From positions 1-24,259 of the forward strand of contig CAADYC010000042.1 in NCBI GenBank assembly GCA_900753165.1: a stretch of 24,259 bases of DNA. The letters run 5' to 3'. Below are positions 14,818 to 23,383 of the stretch, one piece after another (positions within the stretch are counted from its first letter, which is position 1; the number at the start of each line of letters is the position of its first letter). A program made the position numbers and the translations under genes. The notes below the pieces were generated by a model, which was not told the DNA's origin, did no database searches, and saw only the letters and a program-made list of their open reading frames with translations. The stretch is from Clostridia bacterium. Lineage in GTDB: Bacteria; Bacillota; Clostridia; TANB77; CAG-508.

Positions 14818-17019
14818 ATGAAAATTTGGTTTTTAACAGGAGAATTTGCTCCAGATTTTGGAGGAGGAATTGGTACATATGTAGAAAATTGTGCTAAAAT
14901 GTTTGCACAAGCTGGAGATGATGTAACAGTAATTGTAAGAAGTTTAAATAGTGACAAAGAAGAAATTTCAAAAGAAGGATACAGAATAGTTAGATTTAAA
15001 CAAGGTGAAGGTGAATACTATTCATATTTAGGATATGATAATGCACTAGCTTATCAATATTATGAAGTTATAATGAAATTAATAAATAAATATGGAAAAC
15101 CGGATATTCTTGAAATGCAAGAATACAATGCTTATGGACAATATATTATTCAAAACAAATTAATGCTAAATGAAAAGTTAAAAGATATACCACTTGTTGT
15201 ACATTTACATACTCCAAGTTTTGAAACATTAAAAATAAATCAATTCAATACATATGAAGCTCCTTTTTATTGGATAGGAGAAATGGAAAAATTCTGTATT
15301 AAAGGTGCAGATGCATTAGTATGTCCAAGTCAATTTTTAGCAGATAAATTACAATATTTAGTTGAAGATAAAATCAAAGTAATTAATTTACCTTTTGACA
15401 TTGATAAAGATGAATTAGCAAAATATGAAAATGCAAATTTACCAAAACCAGAAAAGAAAACACTATTATATTTTGGTAGAACAGAATATAGAAAAGGTGT
15501 TATTCAAATGCTAAAAGGTGCTGAAAAGTTATGGAAAAAAGGATTAGACTTTAAAGTAAAAATAATTGGTGGAGATACAAAACTAGAATCAAAAGGAACA
15601 TTTATTGGTGAAGATTTAAAGAAAAAATATGCTAAATATATAGAAAGTGGTAATTTAGAGATGTTAGCTCCAATTCCACATTTAGAGTTAATTCCACATA
15701 TACTTTCAGCAACAGCAGTTACAATACCTTCATTATATGAAAATTTCCCTAATACATGTATATATTCAATGTGGCTAGGTAAACCAGTATTAGTATCAAA
15801 AAGTGGTGGACAAGCAGAAATGGTTCAAAAATCAGGAAAAAATGGATTGATTTTTGACTGGGATAAGGATGGAGATTTTGAAGATAAATTAGAACAATTA
15901 TTAAATATGAATGATGAAGAATTAAAAACAATGGGAGATAATGCTAAAGAAAGAATACATTCATTATGTAATATGGAGAAAAATTTAAAATTAAGAAGAG
16001 AATTCTTTGAAGATGTAATAAAAAATAAAAACAAACAAAAAACAAAATTCCCATTTGTAGAAGAAATGCCAAAAGATGATTATATAAAAACATATGATGG
16101 TGAAAAAGATTTATTATCAATTGTAATACCTTATTATAACCTAGGTAAGACATTACCAGAAACAATAGAGAGCATAAAACAAAGTACATATAAAAATTAT
16201 GAAATAGTAATAGTAAATGATGGTAGTACAGATGAAGAAAGCATAAATGTATTAAAACAATATGAAAATGATTCAAAAATTAGAATTGTAAATATAGAAA
16301 ACAAAGGACTTGCAAATGCTAGAAATGTTGGAGCTGAAGCAGCTAGAGGAGAATTTGTAGCGTTTATAGATGCAGATGATAAGATTGAAAAAACTTTCTA
16401 TACAAAAGCAATAAATATTTTACATCAATATTCTAATGTTTCTTATGTATATAGCTGGGTACAATATTTTGAAGGAAGTACTGCTGTATGGCCTACATTT
16501 AATGTTCATATACCATATTTATTATGTGCTAATATGCTTGCAGCATATTCTGTAATTAGAAAAAATGACTTTTTAAATTTTGGAAAGAACAGAATAATGA
16601 TGGAATATGGAATGGAAGATTATGATGGATGGGTTAGCTTAGCTGAACATGGATGTCTAGGTGTATCAATACCAGAAAAATTAAACATATATAGAGTAAG
16701 AAAAGATTCAATGTCTAGACAATTTAACAAGAAAATGAGAATATACTTATATCAAATTTCAAGAAATGGACATGAAAAAATATTTGAGAAATATTCAAAA
16801 GAAATATATATGTTAATGCTTACAAATGGACAACCATTTTATTGGAACAATCCAACAACACCAGTATTTTTACCAACAGCGGATAATAATAGTGCTGCTA
16901 ATATTCAAATGGATGATAGAGTATACAAAATAAATAAAATGCTAAATTCATTCCCAGGAAGAGTAGCTAGAAAAATCTATAGAGGATTGAGAAAAGTAAA
17001 ACATACAATCATTAAATAA
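14818..17019 (+). CDS. Bifunctional GT4-GT2 fusion glycosyltransferase
   Basis: A 733-aa protein with two catalytic domains. Residues 1 to about 400 are a GT4: FLTGEFAPDFGGGIGTYVEN at the start, HLHTPS (129-134), the donor half from about 215 (LLYFGRTEYRKG), and LYENFPNTCIYSMW. There the second Glu of EX7E is replaced by Tyr (E308, Y316). Residues about 432-640 are a GT2: LSIVIPYYN, VNDGSTD (466-472), ENKGLANARN, DAD at 518-520, and GMEDYDGW with E600-D601. The C-terminus is a basic helix. The start is set at 14818 because AGAGGAAG lies 6 nt before that ATG; the upstream in-frame ATG would overlap the binding site. Fusion suggests the two sugars are added in succession. Confidence 0.92.
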   Translation: MKIWFLTGEFAPDFGGGIGTYVENCAKMFAQAGDDVTVIVRSLNSDKEEISKEGYRIVRFKQGEGEYYSYLGYDNALAYQYYEVIMKLINKYGKPDILEMQEYNAYGQYIIQNKLMLNEKLKDIPLVVHLHTPSFETLKINQFNTYEAPFYWIGEMEKFCIKGADALVCPSQFLADKLQYLVEDKIKVINLPFDIDKDELAKYENANLPKPEKKTLLYFGRTEYRKGVIQMLKGAEKLWKKGLDFKVKIIGGDTKLESKGTFIGEDLKKKYAKYIESGNLEMLAPIPHLELIPHILSATAVTIPSLYENFPNTCIYSMWLGKPVLVSKSGGQAEMVQKSGKNGLIFDWDKDGDFEDKLEQLLNMNDEELKTMGDNAKERIHSLCNMEKNLKLRREFFEDVIKNKNKQKTKFPFVEEMPKDDYIKTYDGEKDLLSIVIPYYNLGKTLPETIESIKQSTYKNYEIVIVNDGSTDEESINVLKQYENDSKIRIVNIENKGLANARNVGAEAARGEFVAFIDADDKIEKTFYTKAINILHQYSNVSYVYSWVQYFEGSTAVWPTFNVHIPYLLCANMLAAYSVIRKNDFLNFGKNRIMMEYGMEDYDGWVSLAEHGCLGVSIPEKLNIYRVRKDSMSRQFNKKMRIYLYQISRNGHEKIFEKYSKEIYMLMLTNGQPFYWNNPTTPVFLPTADNNSAANIQMDDRVYKINKMLNSFPGRVARKIYRGLRKVKHTIIK

Positions 17020-17033
17020 AAAGGAGAAAAATA

Positions 17034-18782
17034 GTGAAAAAAGACACTACTAAAAATATTATAGCAATAGTTCTTGCTTTAATAACAACTATATTTATAT
17101 GGCATAAATTTTTGATAAGTGGAAATACAGTTCTACTAATTACATTAATACCGGTATTTTATTACTTTTTTAAAAAAGTAATTGAAAATGAAAATAAAAG
17201 AAAATTTACTATATCAATTATAATAGGTGTAATATTTTCAATAATAGAATTAATTTGTTCAAGTATAAATACTGACTATACATTGAATAATGTGATTGAT
17301 AAATGGTTAATATTAAACTTTTTAGGATATACAATTATATTTTGGAGCACAGTATCAATTATTATTTCAATTATTGAAAATAATAAATTGTCAACTAAAA
17401 ATCTAAAAATTGGAAAATTAGAACTTTTAACAGATTCTAAAACTTCATTTTTCGTAAATATGTTTTTGATATTTATAGCATGGATACCATATTTTCTAAG
17501 ATATTATCCAGGATTATTAACAGCTGATTCTTGTGCTCAAGTAGCACAAGCAATTGGCTTAACTGAATTAACAAATCATCATCCAATATTACATACAGGG
17601 ATAATAAGCATATTTGTGAATTTAGGAAGAGGTTTATTTAATAATATAAATACAGGTGTAGCAATGTATACATTATTCCAGATGATTGCTATGTCTGCAA
17701 TGTTTTCAATAGTATTAAAATATATGAGTAAAAGAGAAACACCTTTAGTGCTAAGAATAATTACATTATTATATTATATGTTTTATCCAATAAATGCTTT
17801 GTTTGGAATAACAATGTGGAAAGATATATTATTTGCAGGAATTATTCCAATATATATATTGTACACTATGGAGTTTGTATTTCATACAGAGAAATTTTTA
17901 GAAAATAGAAAAACAATAGTATTTTATATAATCATTTCAATTTTAGTTATGTTTTTAAGAAATAATGGACTATATGTTGTTGTTTTAACACTACCATTTC
18001 TAATAGTTGCACTAAGAAAACATTGGAAAGAAGTTATAGTAATTTCATGTTTAATTTTGGTAATGTACTTTTCATTAAAAACTATTGTATTTAATGTTTT
18101 AAATATAAAAGAGGGCTCTGTTGGAGAAATGCTATCAATACCTTTACAACAAATAGCTAGAGTAAAAAAATATCATAAAGAAGAATTGAGCAATGAACAA
18201 TTACAAGAAATAAACCAATTTTTTAATTGTAATGATATAGAAGAAAAATATAATCCTATATTATCTGACCCAGTAAAAGCGGAATTAAACAATCAATATT
18301 TTGAAGAAAATAAAGGTGAATTTATAAAATTATGGCTAGGATTATTGAGAAATTATTTTAAAGATTATGTAGAATCATTTATATCAAATTCTTATGGATA
18401 TTATTATCCAGAGACAACTCATTGGGTTGCAAATAGAACTATGGAACCAAATAGTATGGGAATAGAGCAAACACCAATAATAGAAAGTGGTTTAGTATCA
18501 AAAATAAATTCTGTAATAGAAAGAAGAGATATACCTGTTATATCTATGTTCTTTAGTATAGGAATGGCATTTTGGCTTATAGTTATAAGCTTTGGATACG
18601 AGATATACAGGAAACAATATAAAAGTATTGTGACATATATTATTATATTTATTTTATGGCTTACAATTGTTGCATCACCAGTATTTTGTGAATATAGATA
18701 TGCATACCCAATGTTCACAGCATTGCCATTATATATTAGTTTGAATTTTGTAAAAAAAGATAATAAAATTGAGAAAAATTAA
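17034..18782 (+). CDS. Polytopic GT-C-like membrane glycosyltransferase (DUF6020-like)
   Basis: A 582-aa membrane protein with roughly ten or more hydrophobic spans. It starts with GTG at 17034 after a strong AAAAGGAG site. After the fourth or so span comes RYYPGLLTADS (156-166, with D165), then NHHPILHT (181-188). This arrangement, with an Asp in the first large external loop and downstream HHP, is what I recall for DUF6020-type proteins, considered GT-C-fold transferases that use polyprenyl-phosphate sugars outside the membrane. A hydrophilic segment of about 100 residues (355-470) precedes the last spans. The adjacent DPM-like enzyme could supply its donor. Family assignment is by memory of motifs. 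Confidence 0.7.
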   Translation: MKKDTTKNIIAIVLALITTIFIWHKFLISGNTVLLITLIPVFYYFFKKVIENENKRKFTISIIIGVIFSIIELICSSINTDYTLNNVIDKWLILNFLGYTIIFWSTVSIIISIIENNKLSTKNLKIGKLELLTDSKTSFFVNMFLIFIAWIPYFLRYYPGLLTADSCAQVAQAIGLTELTNHHPILHTGIISIFVNLGRGLFNNINTGVAMYTLFQMIAMSAMFSIVLKYMSKRETPLVLRIITLLYYMFYPINALFGITMWKDILFAGIIPIYILYTMEFVFHTEKFLENRKTIVFYIIISILVMFLRNNGLYVVVLTLPFLIVALRKHWKEVIVISCLILVMYFSLKTIVFNVLNIKEGSVGEMLSIPLQQIARVKKYHKEELSNEQLQEINQFFNCNDIEEKYNPILSDPVKAELNNQYFEENKGEFIKLWLGLLRNYFKDYVESFISNSYGYYYPETTHWVANRTMEPNSMGIEQTPIIESGLVSKINSVIERRDIPVISMFFSIGMAFWLIVISFGYEIYRKQYKSIVTYIIIFILWLTIVASPVFCEYRYAYPMFTALPLYISLNFVKKDNKIEKN

Positions 18783-18809
18783 TTTTTACCTTAGAAAGGA
18801 TTGAAAAAA

Positions 18810-19766
18810 ATGAGTAAAGTAGCAGTATTAATACCATGTTATAATGAAGAACTTACAATAGAAAAAGTAATAAAAGATTTTAAAAAAGAATTACCAGAGG
18901 CAGATATCTATGTTTATAATAATAATTCAAAAGACAAAACAAAAGAAATTGCAAAGAAAAATGGAGCAATAGTAGTTGATGAATATAAACAAGGTAAAGG
19001 AAATGTAGTAAGAAGTCAATTTAGAGATATAGATGCAGACATATATGTTATGGTTGATGGAGATGACACTTACCCTGCAGAATTTGTTCATAAATTGATA
19101 GAACCAATAAAAAATGGTGAAGCAGATATGACAATTGGAGATAGATTGTCAAATGGAACTTATCAAAAAGAAAATAAAAGACATTTTCATGAATTTGGAA
19201 ATAATTTAGTTAGAAAGGCAATTAATGTTTTATTTGATACAAATTTAAAAGATATAATGACAGGATTTAGAGCTTTTAATAAAAGATTTGTAAAAAATAT
19301 GCCTGTACTTAGTCCAAACTTTGAAATTGAAACAGAAATGTCACTATATGCATTAGATAAAAAGTATATAATAAAAGAAATACCTATAATTTATAGAGAT
19401 AGACCAGAAGGTAGTACTTCTAAATTAAATACTGTAAGTGATGGTATAAAAGTAGTAAAAACAATATTTGGAATGTTTAAAGATTATAGACCATTTAGAT
19501 TTTTTGGTATTATTGCATTAATATTATTGATATTAGGATTGATATGTGGAATACCTGTAATAGTTGAATATTTTAAAACATCATATATTACAAAAGTTCC
19601 ATCTGCAATTTTGGCAACAGGATTTGTTAGCTTAGCTGCAATATCTTTCCAATGTGCAATTATTCTTAATACAATAACAAGACAACACAGAGAAAATTAT
19701 GAATTAAACCTTTTGAAATATGAACAATTAGAACAATTAAGATTGGAAATAAATAAAAAAGATTAG
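18810..19766 (+). CDS. DPM-like polyprenyl-phosphate glycosyltransferase (GT2) with two C-terminal membrane spans
   Basis: A 318-aa GT2 enzyme of the dolichyl-/polyprenyl-phosphate sugar synthase type. The catalytic part has VLIPCYNEE (6-14), NNNSKDKT, DGDDTYP with D83 and D85, TGFRAF (151-156), and RPEGSTSKL (198-206). Membrane spans lie at about 231-253 and 264-287, followed by a charged cytoplasmic tail rich in Glu and Leu. It should charge polyprenyl phosphate with a sugar for use by a GT-C enzyme such as the one encoded just upstream. AGAAAGGA lies 9 nt before the ATG at 18810; the in-frame TTG at 18801 directly abuts the binding site and is rejected as start. Confidence 0.88.
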   Translation: MSKVAVLIPCYNEELTIEKVIKDFKKELPEADIYVYNNNSKDKTKEIAKKNGAIVVDEYKQGKGNVVRSQFRDIDADIYVMVDGDDTYPAEFVHKLIEPIKNGEADMTIGDRLSNGTYQKENKRHFHEFGNNLVRKAINVLFDTNLKDIMTGFRAFNKRFVKNMPVLSPNFEIETEMSLYALDKKYIIKEIPIIYRDRPEGSTSKLNTVSDGIKVVKTIFGMFKDYRPFRFFGIIALILLILGLICGIPVIVEYFKTSYITKVPSAILATGFVSLAAISFQCAIILNTITRQHRENYELNLLKYEQLEQLRLEINKKD

Positions 19767-19789
19767 TTAATTAAAAGGAGAAAATTAAT

Positions 19790-22120
19790 ATGAAGAAAAT
19801 AGGATTAAAATATAAAATCATTTTTGCATTAATAGTTTTTTCAATATATCTATTTTTATTTAATAATGTTTCTGAGGCTACAGAAGAGAAAATTGAACAA
19901 CCATTAGAAAATGGTATATATATGATAAAATCTGCAATAAATCCCAAATTTATGTTAGATGTAAATGGAGCTTCTAAAGATAATGGAGCAAATGTTCAAT
20001 TGTATGAGTATTCTAATGTTAATCAAAAAAAGTTCAAATTAACATATGAACAAGATGGATATTATACAATTATTGCAATGCATTCAAATAAATCATTAGA
20101 TGTAAAAGATGCATCAAAAGAAAAAGGTGCAAATGTCTGGCAATGGGAAGCTAATGGAACAGATGCTCAAAAATGGAAAATAAAAGATAATAAAGATGGA
20201 ACACATAGTATAATTTCTAAATGTAACGGATTATATGTAGATGTTTTAAATGCAAGAGCTGCTAATTTTACGAATATTCAGATGTGTGATGGAAATGGAC
20301 TTAATGCTCAAAAATTTAAGTTTGAGAAAACGACTATTGATTCTTCAAATAATGTTGGCTCAACTACTACTGAAACTGAAATTAAAGGAACAAAAACAAT
20401 TGAAGATGGTACATATATGATAAAATCATCTATAGATTCAAAGTTTATGTTAGATATAAATGGGGCATCTAAGGATAATGGGGCAAATGTTCAATTATAT
20501 GAATATTCAGATGTTGCCCAAAAGAAATTTAAGGTTACATATCTAGGTGATGGATTTTATAGTATAATTGCTTCACATTCAGATAAATCTTTAGATGTAG
20601 AAAACTCATCAAAGAAGATAGGAACAAATGTAAGACAATGGGAATATACAGGCGCTGATTCTCAGAAATGGGTAATAAAAGATAACAAAGATGGAACATA
20701 TAGTATAATTTCTAAATGTAATGGATTATATATAGATGTTTTTAATGCGCAAGCTAGAAATTTCACAAATATTCAAATGTGTAATAGTAATGGATTAAAT
20801 GCTCAAAAGTTTAAATTTGTTAAAGCAAATACTACATCTTCTGGAGGAACAACAGGTTCAGAAGACCAAAATCCTCCTGCAATAAAAGGAACAAAAACTG
20901 TTGCAGATGGTGTTTATGCAATAAGATCATCTATAAATCCAAGATTTGTTTTAGAAGTAGCTGGTGCTTCACAATATAATAGTGCAAATGTTCAATTATA
21001 TGAATATGCTGCAGGCAATCAAAAAAGATTTAAGGTAACATATGAACAAGATGGATATTATAGCATTATTGCAATGCACTCAAATAAATCATTAGATGTA
21101 AAAGATGCATCAAGAGAAAAAGGCACAAATGTATGGCAATGGGAAGCTAATGGAACAGATGCTCAAAAATGGGTAATAAAAGACAATAATGATGGAACAT
21201 ATAGTATAATTTCAAAATGTAATGGATTATATGTAGATGTTTTTAATGCTAATGCTACAAATTCTACAAATATACAAATGTGTGATGGAAATGGATTAAA
21301 AGCTCAAAAATTTATATTTGCAAAAATAGGAACTGCTAGTTATTCAGAAGGAAAATATGGTGTTACTGGACTTAAAGTAGCTAACAGAGGTGGTAGTGAT
21401 TTAAAATATTATAAATATGGTAGTGGAGAAAATGTATTTTTTGCTACATTTGCAATACATGGATTTGAAGATGCTTGGGATAGAGATGGACAAGAATTAG
21501 TTACAATGGCTAATAATTTTTATAGAGATTTAATAAATAGAGATGATAGTGAAATTGCTAAAAAATGGACAATTTATATTTTCCCTGGAATAAACTTAGA
21601 TGGATTAAATAGTGGATGGACTAATAATGGCCCTGGAAGAACAACATTATATAGTTATGCATCTCAAAACAAGGGTATTGATATGAACAGATGTTGGCAA
21701 GTTGGAAATAGTTATACTAGATATACTGACAACAGAAATTACAATGGTACAGCAGGATTTCAAGCACCAGAAGCGGCATCATTAAGAGACTTTTTATTAC
21801 AAAATAAATCTAAAAATGGACAAACAGTATTAGTAGATTTACATGGTTGGACACAACAATTAATAGGAGATCCACAAATTTGTAGTATTTATCAAGGAGA
21901 ATTCCCAGAAAACAATACAAATTCAGTAGGAAGATATGGACAAGGATATTTAATAAATTGGGCAAGAGTTTATTTAGGTTCAAATGGAAGAAATGCAAAA
22001 TCATCATTGATAGAATTGCCTAATTATGGGGACACAGTAAGAAGTCATCAAGATGTAATTAGAAATCGTTTTTATGAAAGATATTTTATAAGTACTATAA
22101 ATATGTTATATGCTTTATAG
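19790..22120 (+). CDS. Secreted protein: three ricin-type lectin repeats plus M14 zinc carboxypeptidase domain
   Basis: A 776-aa exported protein. Residues 1-30 are a signal peptide (KKIGLKYK, hydrophobic core, likely cut after VSEA). Three 142-aa beta-trefoil RICIN/CBM13-like domains lie at 39-180, 204-345 and 371-512, joined by Ser/Thr/Gly-rich linkers; each has AQKW/SQKW and SLDV-type motifs. Residues about 517-776 form an M14 metallocarboxypeptidase: zinc ligands H557 and E560 in AIHGFED and H685 in VDLHGW, substrate Arg R634 in GIDMNRCW, the QAPEAASLRDF helix, and catalytic Glu E742 in LIELPNYG. All catalytic residues are kept, so it is probably active. No sortase, S-layer or dockerin signal is seen, so lectin binding may hold it at the surface. 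Peptidoglycan stem peptides are a plausible substrate, by analogy with bacterial M14 gamma-D-Glu-DAP peptidases. Confidence 0.88.
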   Translation: MKKIGLKYKIIFALIVFSIYLFLFNNVSEATEEKIEQPLENGIYMIKSAINPKFMLDVNGASKDNGANVQLYEYSNVNQKKFKLTYEQDGYYTIIAMHSNKSLDVKDASKEKGANVWQWEANGTDAQKWKIKDNKDGTHSIISKCNGLYVDVLNARAANFTNIQMCDGNGLNAQKFKFEKTTIDSSNNVGSTTTETEIKGTKTIEDGTYMIKSSIDSKFMLDINGASKDNGANVQLYEYSDVAQKKFKVTYLGDGFYSIIASHSDKSLDVENSSKKIGTNVRQWEYTGADSQKWVIKDNKDGTYSIISKCNGLYIDVFNAQARNFTNIQMCNSNGLNAQKFKFVKANTTSSGGTTGSEDQNPPAIKGTKTVADGVYAIRSSINPRFVLEVAGASQYNSANVQLYEYAAGNQKRFKVTYEQDGYYSIIAMHSNKSLDVKDASREKGTNVWQWEANGTDAQKWVIKDNNDGTYSIISKCNGLYVDVFNANATNSTNIQMCDGNGLKAQKFIFAKIGTASYSEGKYGVTGLKVANRGGSDLKYYKYGSGENVFFATFAIHGFEDAWDRDGQELVTMANNFYRDLINRDDSEIAKKWTIYIFPGINLDGLNSGWTNNGPGRTTLYSYASQNKGIDMNRCWQVGNSYTRYTDNRNYNGTAGFQAPEAASLRDFLLQNKSKNGQTVLVDLHGWTQQLIGDPQICSIYQGEFPENNTNSVGRYGQGYLINWARVYLGSNGRNAKSSLIELPNYGDTVRSHQDVIRNRFYERYFISTINMLYAL
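19904..20329 (+). repeat. Ricin-type repeat 1 (aa 39-180)
   Basis: First of three 142-codon tandem domain repeats. Its middle part, 20041-20176, is nearly identical to 21037-21172 in repeat 3, while its first part is closer in protein sequence to repeat 2. Confidence 0.85.
20399..20824 (+). repeat. Ricin-type repeat 2 (aa 204-345)
   Basis: Second 142-codon repeat, without insertions or deletions relative to the others. Its middle part differs most (LGDGFYSIIASHSDKSLDV; RQWEYTGADSQKW), which suggests a different sugar-binding surface or relaxed constraint. Confidence 0.85.
20900..21325 (+). repeat. Ricin-type repeat 3 (aa 371-512)
   Basis: Third 142-codon repeat, directly before the M14 domain. 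Its N-terminal part is the most divergent (VYAIRSSINPRFVLEVAGASQ), while its centre is almost the same DNA as in repeat 1. Confidence 0.85.
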
Positions 22121-22135
22121 TATAAGGAGTGGTGA

Positions 22136-22846
22136 ATGTTGAAAAAAAGAATAATATATGTTTTAATAATAGTAATTCTCCTTATTACATGTTTGTGTAT
22201 TATAATAAATAAAAAACAAAGCTCAAATAATACTTTAAACGAACAAGAAAATATAGAAAAGATAGAAGAGGTTAAAGAAGAGACTGGTGCAACTGGAAAT
22301 ACAGATATATATGAAGTACAAGAAGATAAAACTACAAATACAGAAATTGTAACAGTAAAAGCAAATATCAAATATAAAGTTGCTTTTGCTGGAATGATAA
22401 AACAAAGTAAGCCAGTCTTTGGTGAAATAGATAAAATCTTTGAAGAAAATTATCCTAAAAAGAATGGCATATGGATAGAAAATAATAGCAGAAACAAAGT
22501 ATTAGAAGAAATGAATAATAGTAATATGTTTAATTCAAAATATGCAATTAATAAAGATGGCTATTTAGTAATAGAAAAAGAAAATACTTTAAATGAAAAT
22601 GACAAAAAAATAAAGAATATTATAAATGGAAAAAAACAATATATATTTAGTATATCAAGTTTGTGCTATATAGTAGATGATATTACAGGAGAAATATTAG
22701 ACTATTCTTTTGAAGATATGGATAAATATCAAACTTTTGAGTATTTTGAAGATGAAAATAAAAAAATTATATTCATTACAGAAAACAAAAGTAATCAATT
22801 AAAAGAAAATGAAATAATAGAAAGCTTATTAAATATTCTAGAATAA
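22136..22846 (+). CDS. Membrane-anchored extracytoplasmic protein of unknown function
   Basis: A 236-aa protein that I do not recognise. Residues about 5-24 (IIYVLIIVILLITCLCIII) form one membrane span after a basic start, so the rest should be outside the cell. LITC is close to a lipobox but has Thr before the Cys, so a lipoprotein is uncertain. A low-complexity Glu/Asn/Thr-rich stretch (about 28-72) acts as spacer. A folded domain from about 75 follows, with alternating hydrophobic positions (YKVAFAGMIK, GIWIENNSR, YLVIEKEN, YIFSISSLCYIVDD). AAGGAG precedes the ATG, 15 nt after the lectin-M14 gene. It may be a partner of that protein or a surface factor for the glycan; no family claimed. 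Confidence 0.8.
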   Translation: MLKKRIIYVLIIVILLITCLCIIINKKQSSNNTLNEQENIEKIEEVKEETGATGNTDIYEVQEDKTTNTEIVTVKANIKYKVAFAGMIKQSKPVFGEIDKIFEENYPKKNGIWIENNSRNKVLEEMNNSNMFNSKYAINKDGYLVIEKENTLNENDKKIKNIINGKKQYIFSISSLCYIVDDITGEILDYSFEDMDKYQTFEYFEDENKKIIFITENKSNQLKENEIIESLLNILE

Positions 22847-22881
22847 TAAGGATTATTAGCTTAGTAAGGAAAGAAATTAAA

Positions 22882-23352
22882 ATGGATAAAGATATAAAAA
22901 AGATAAAATTAAATGAGGTAGATTTAAAAAATATAAATATTGAAACTATAAAAGGTTTATATTTTCAATATAAAGAAGTAATAAATTATTTGGTTTTTGG
23001 AGTACTTGCTACTTTAGTAAATTTTGTATCATACTTTATATTTGCAAGACTATTAAAGATAGAAGAAGTAACAAGTAGTGGACTATCATGGTTTTGTTCA
23101 GTTTTATTTGCTTATATAACAAACAAAACATTTGTATTTGATAGTAAAACAGATACAGTAAAAGCATTTTTAAAAGAAGCAATTTCATTTTTCTTAGCAA
23201 GAATTGTTTCAGGAGCTTTATGTGATGTTGGAACTTTTGCAATAATGGTAAAAGTATTAAAAATTAATGATATTGTAGCAAAAGTTGTAACACAAGTTAT
23301 GGTTGTTGTAGTAAATTATATTTTTAGTAAATTTATAATATTTAAAAAATAA
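22882..23352 (+). CDS. GtrA-family membrane protein
   Basis: A 156-aa protein with about 30 hydrophilic residues and then four membrane spans (about 33-57, 66-85, 96-124, 130-150), matching the GtrA/DPMS family. Motifs are INYLVFGVLATLVNFVSYF at 34-52, FAYITNKTFVF at 76-86, and the final VNYIFSKFIIFK at 144-155. GtrA proteins are thought to flip polyprenyl-phosphate sugars across the membrane for glycan decoration. The next gene is the GtrB-like synthase, the usual partner, which supports this. AGTAAGGAAAG precedes the ATG, and a 35-nt gap separates it from the unknown anchored protein. Confidence 0.92.
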   Translation: MDKDIKKIKLNEVDLKNINIETIKGLYFQYKEVINYLVFGVLATLVNFVSYFIFARLLKIEEVTSSGLSWFCSVLFAYITNKTFVFDSKTDTVKAFLKEAISFFLARIVSGALCDVGTFAIMVKVLKINDIVAKVVTQVMVVVVNYIFSKFIIFKK

Positions 23353-23383
23353 GATTATAATTTAGAAAGGAAGCATATAAATT

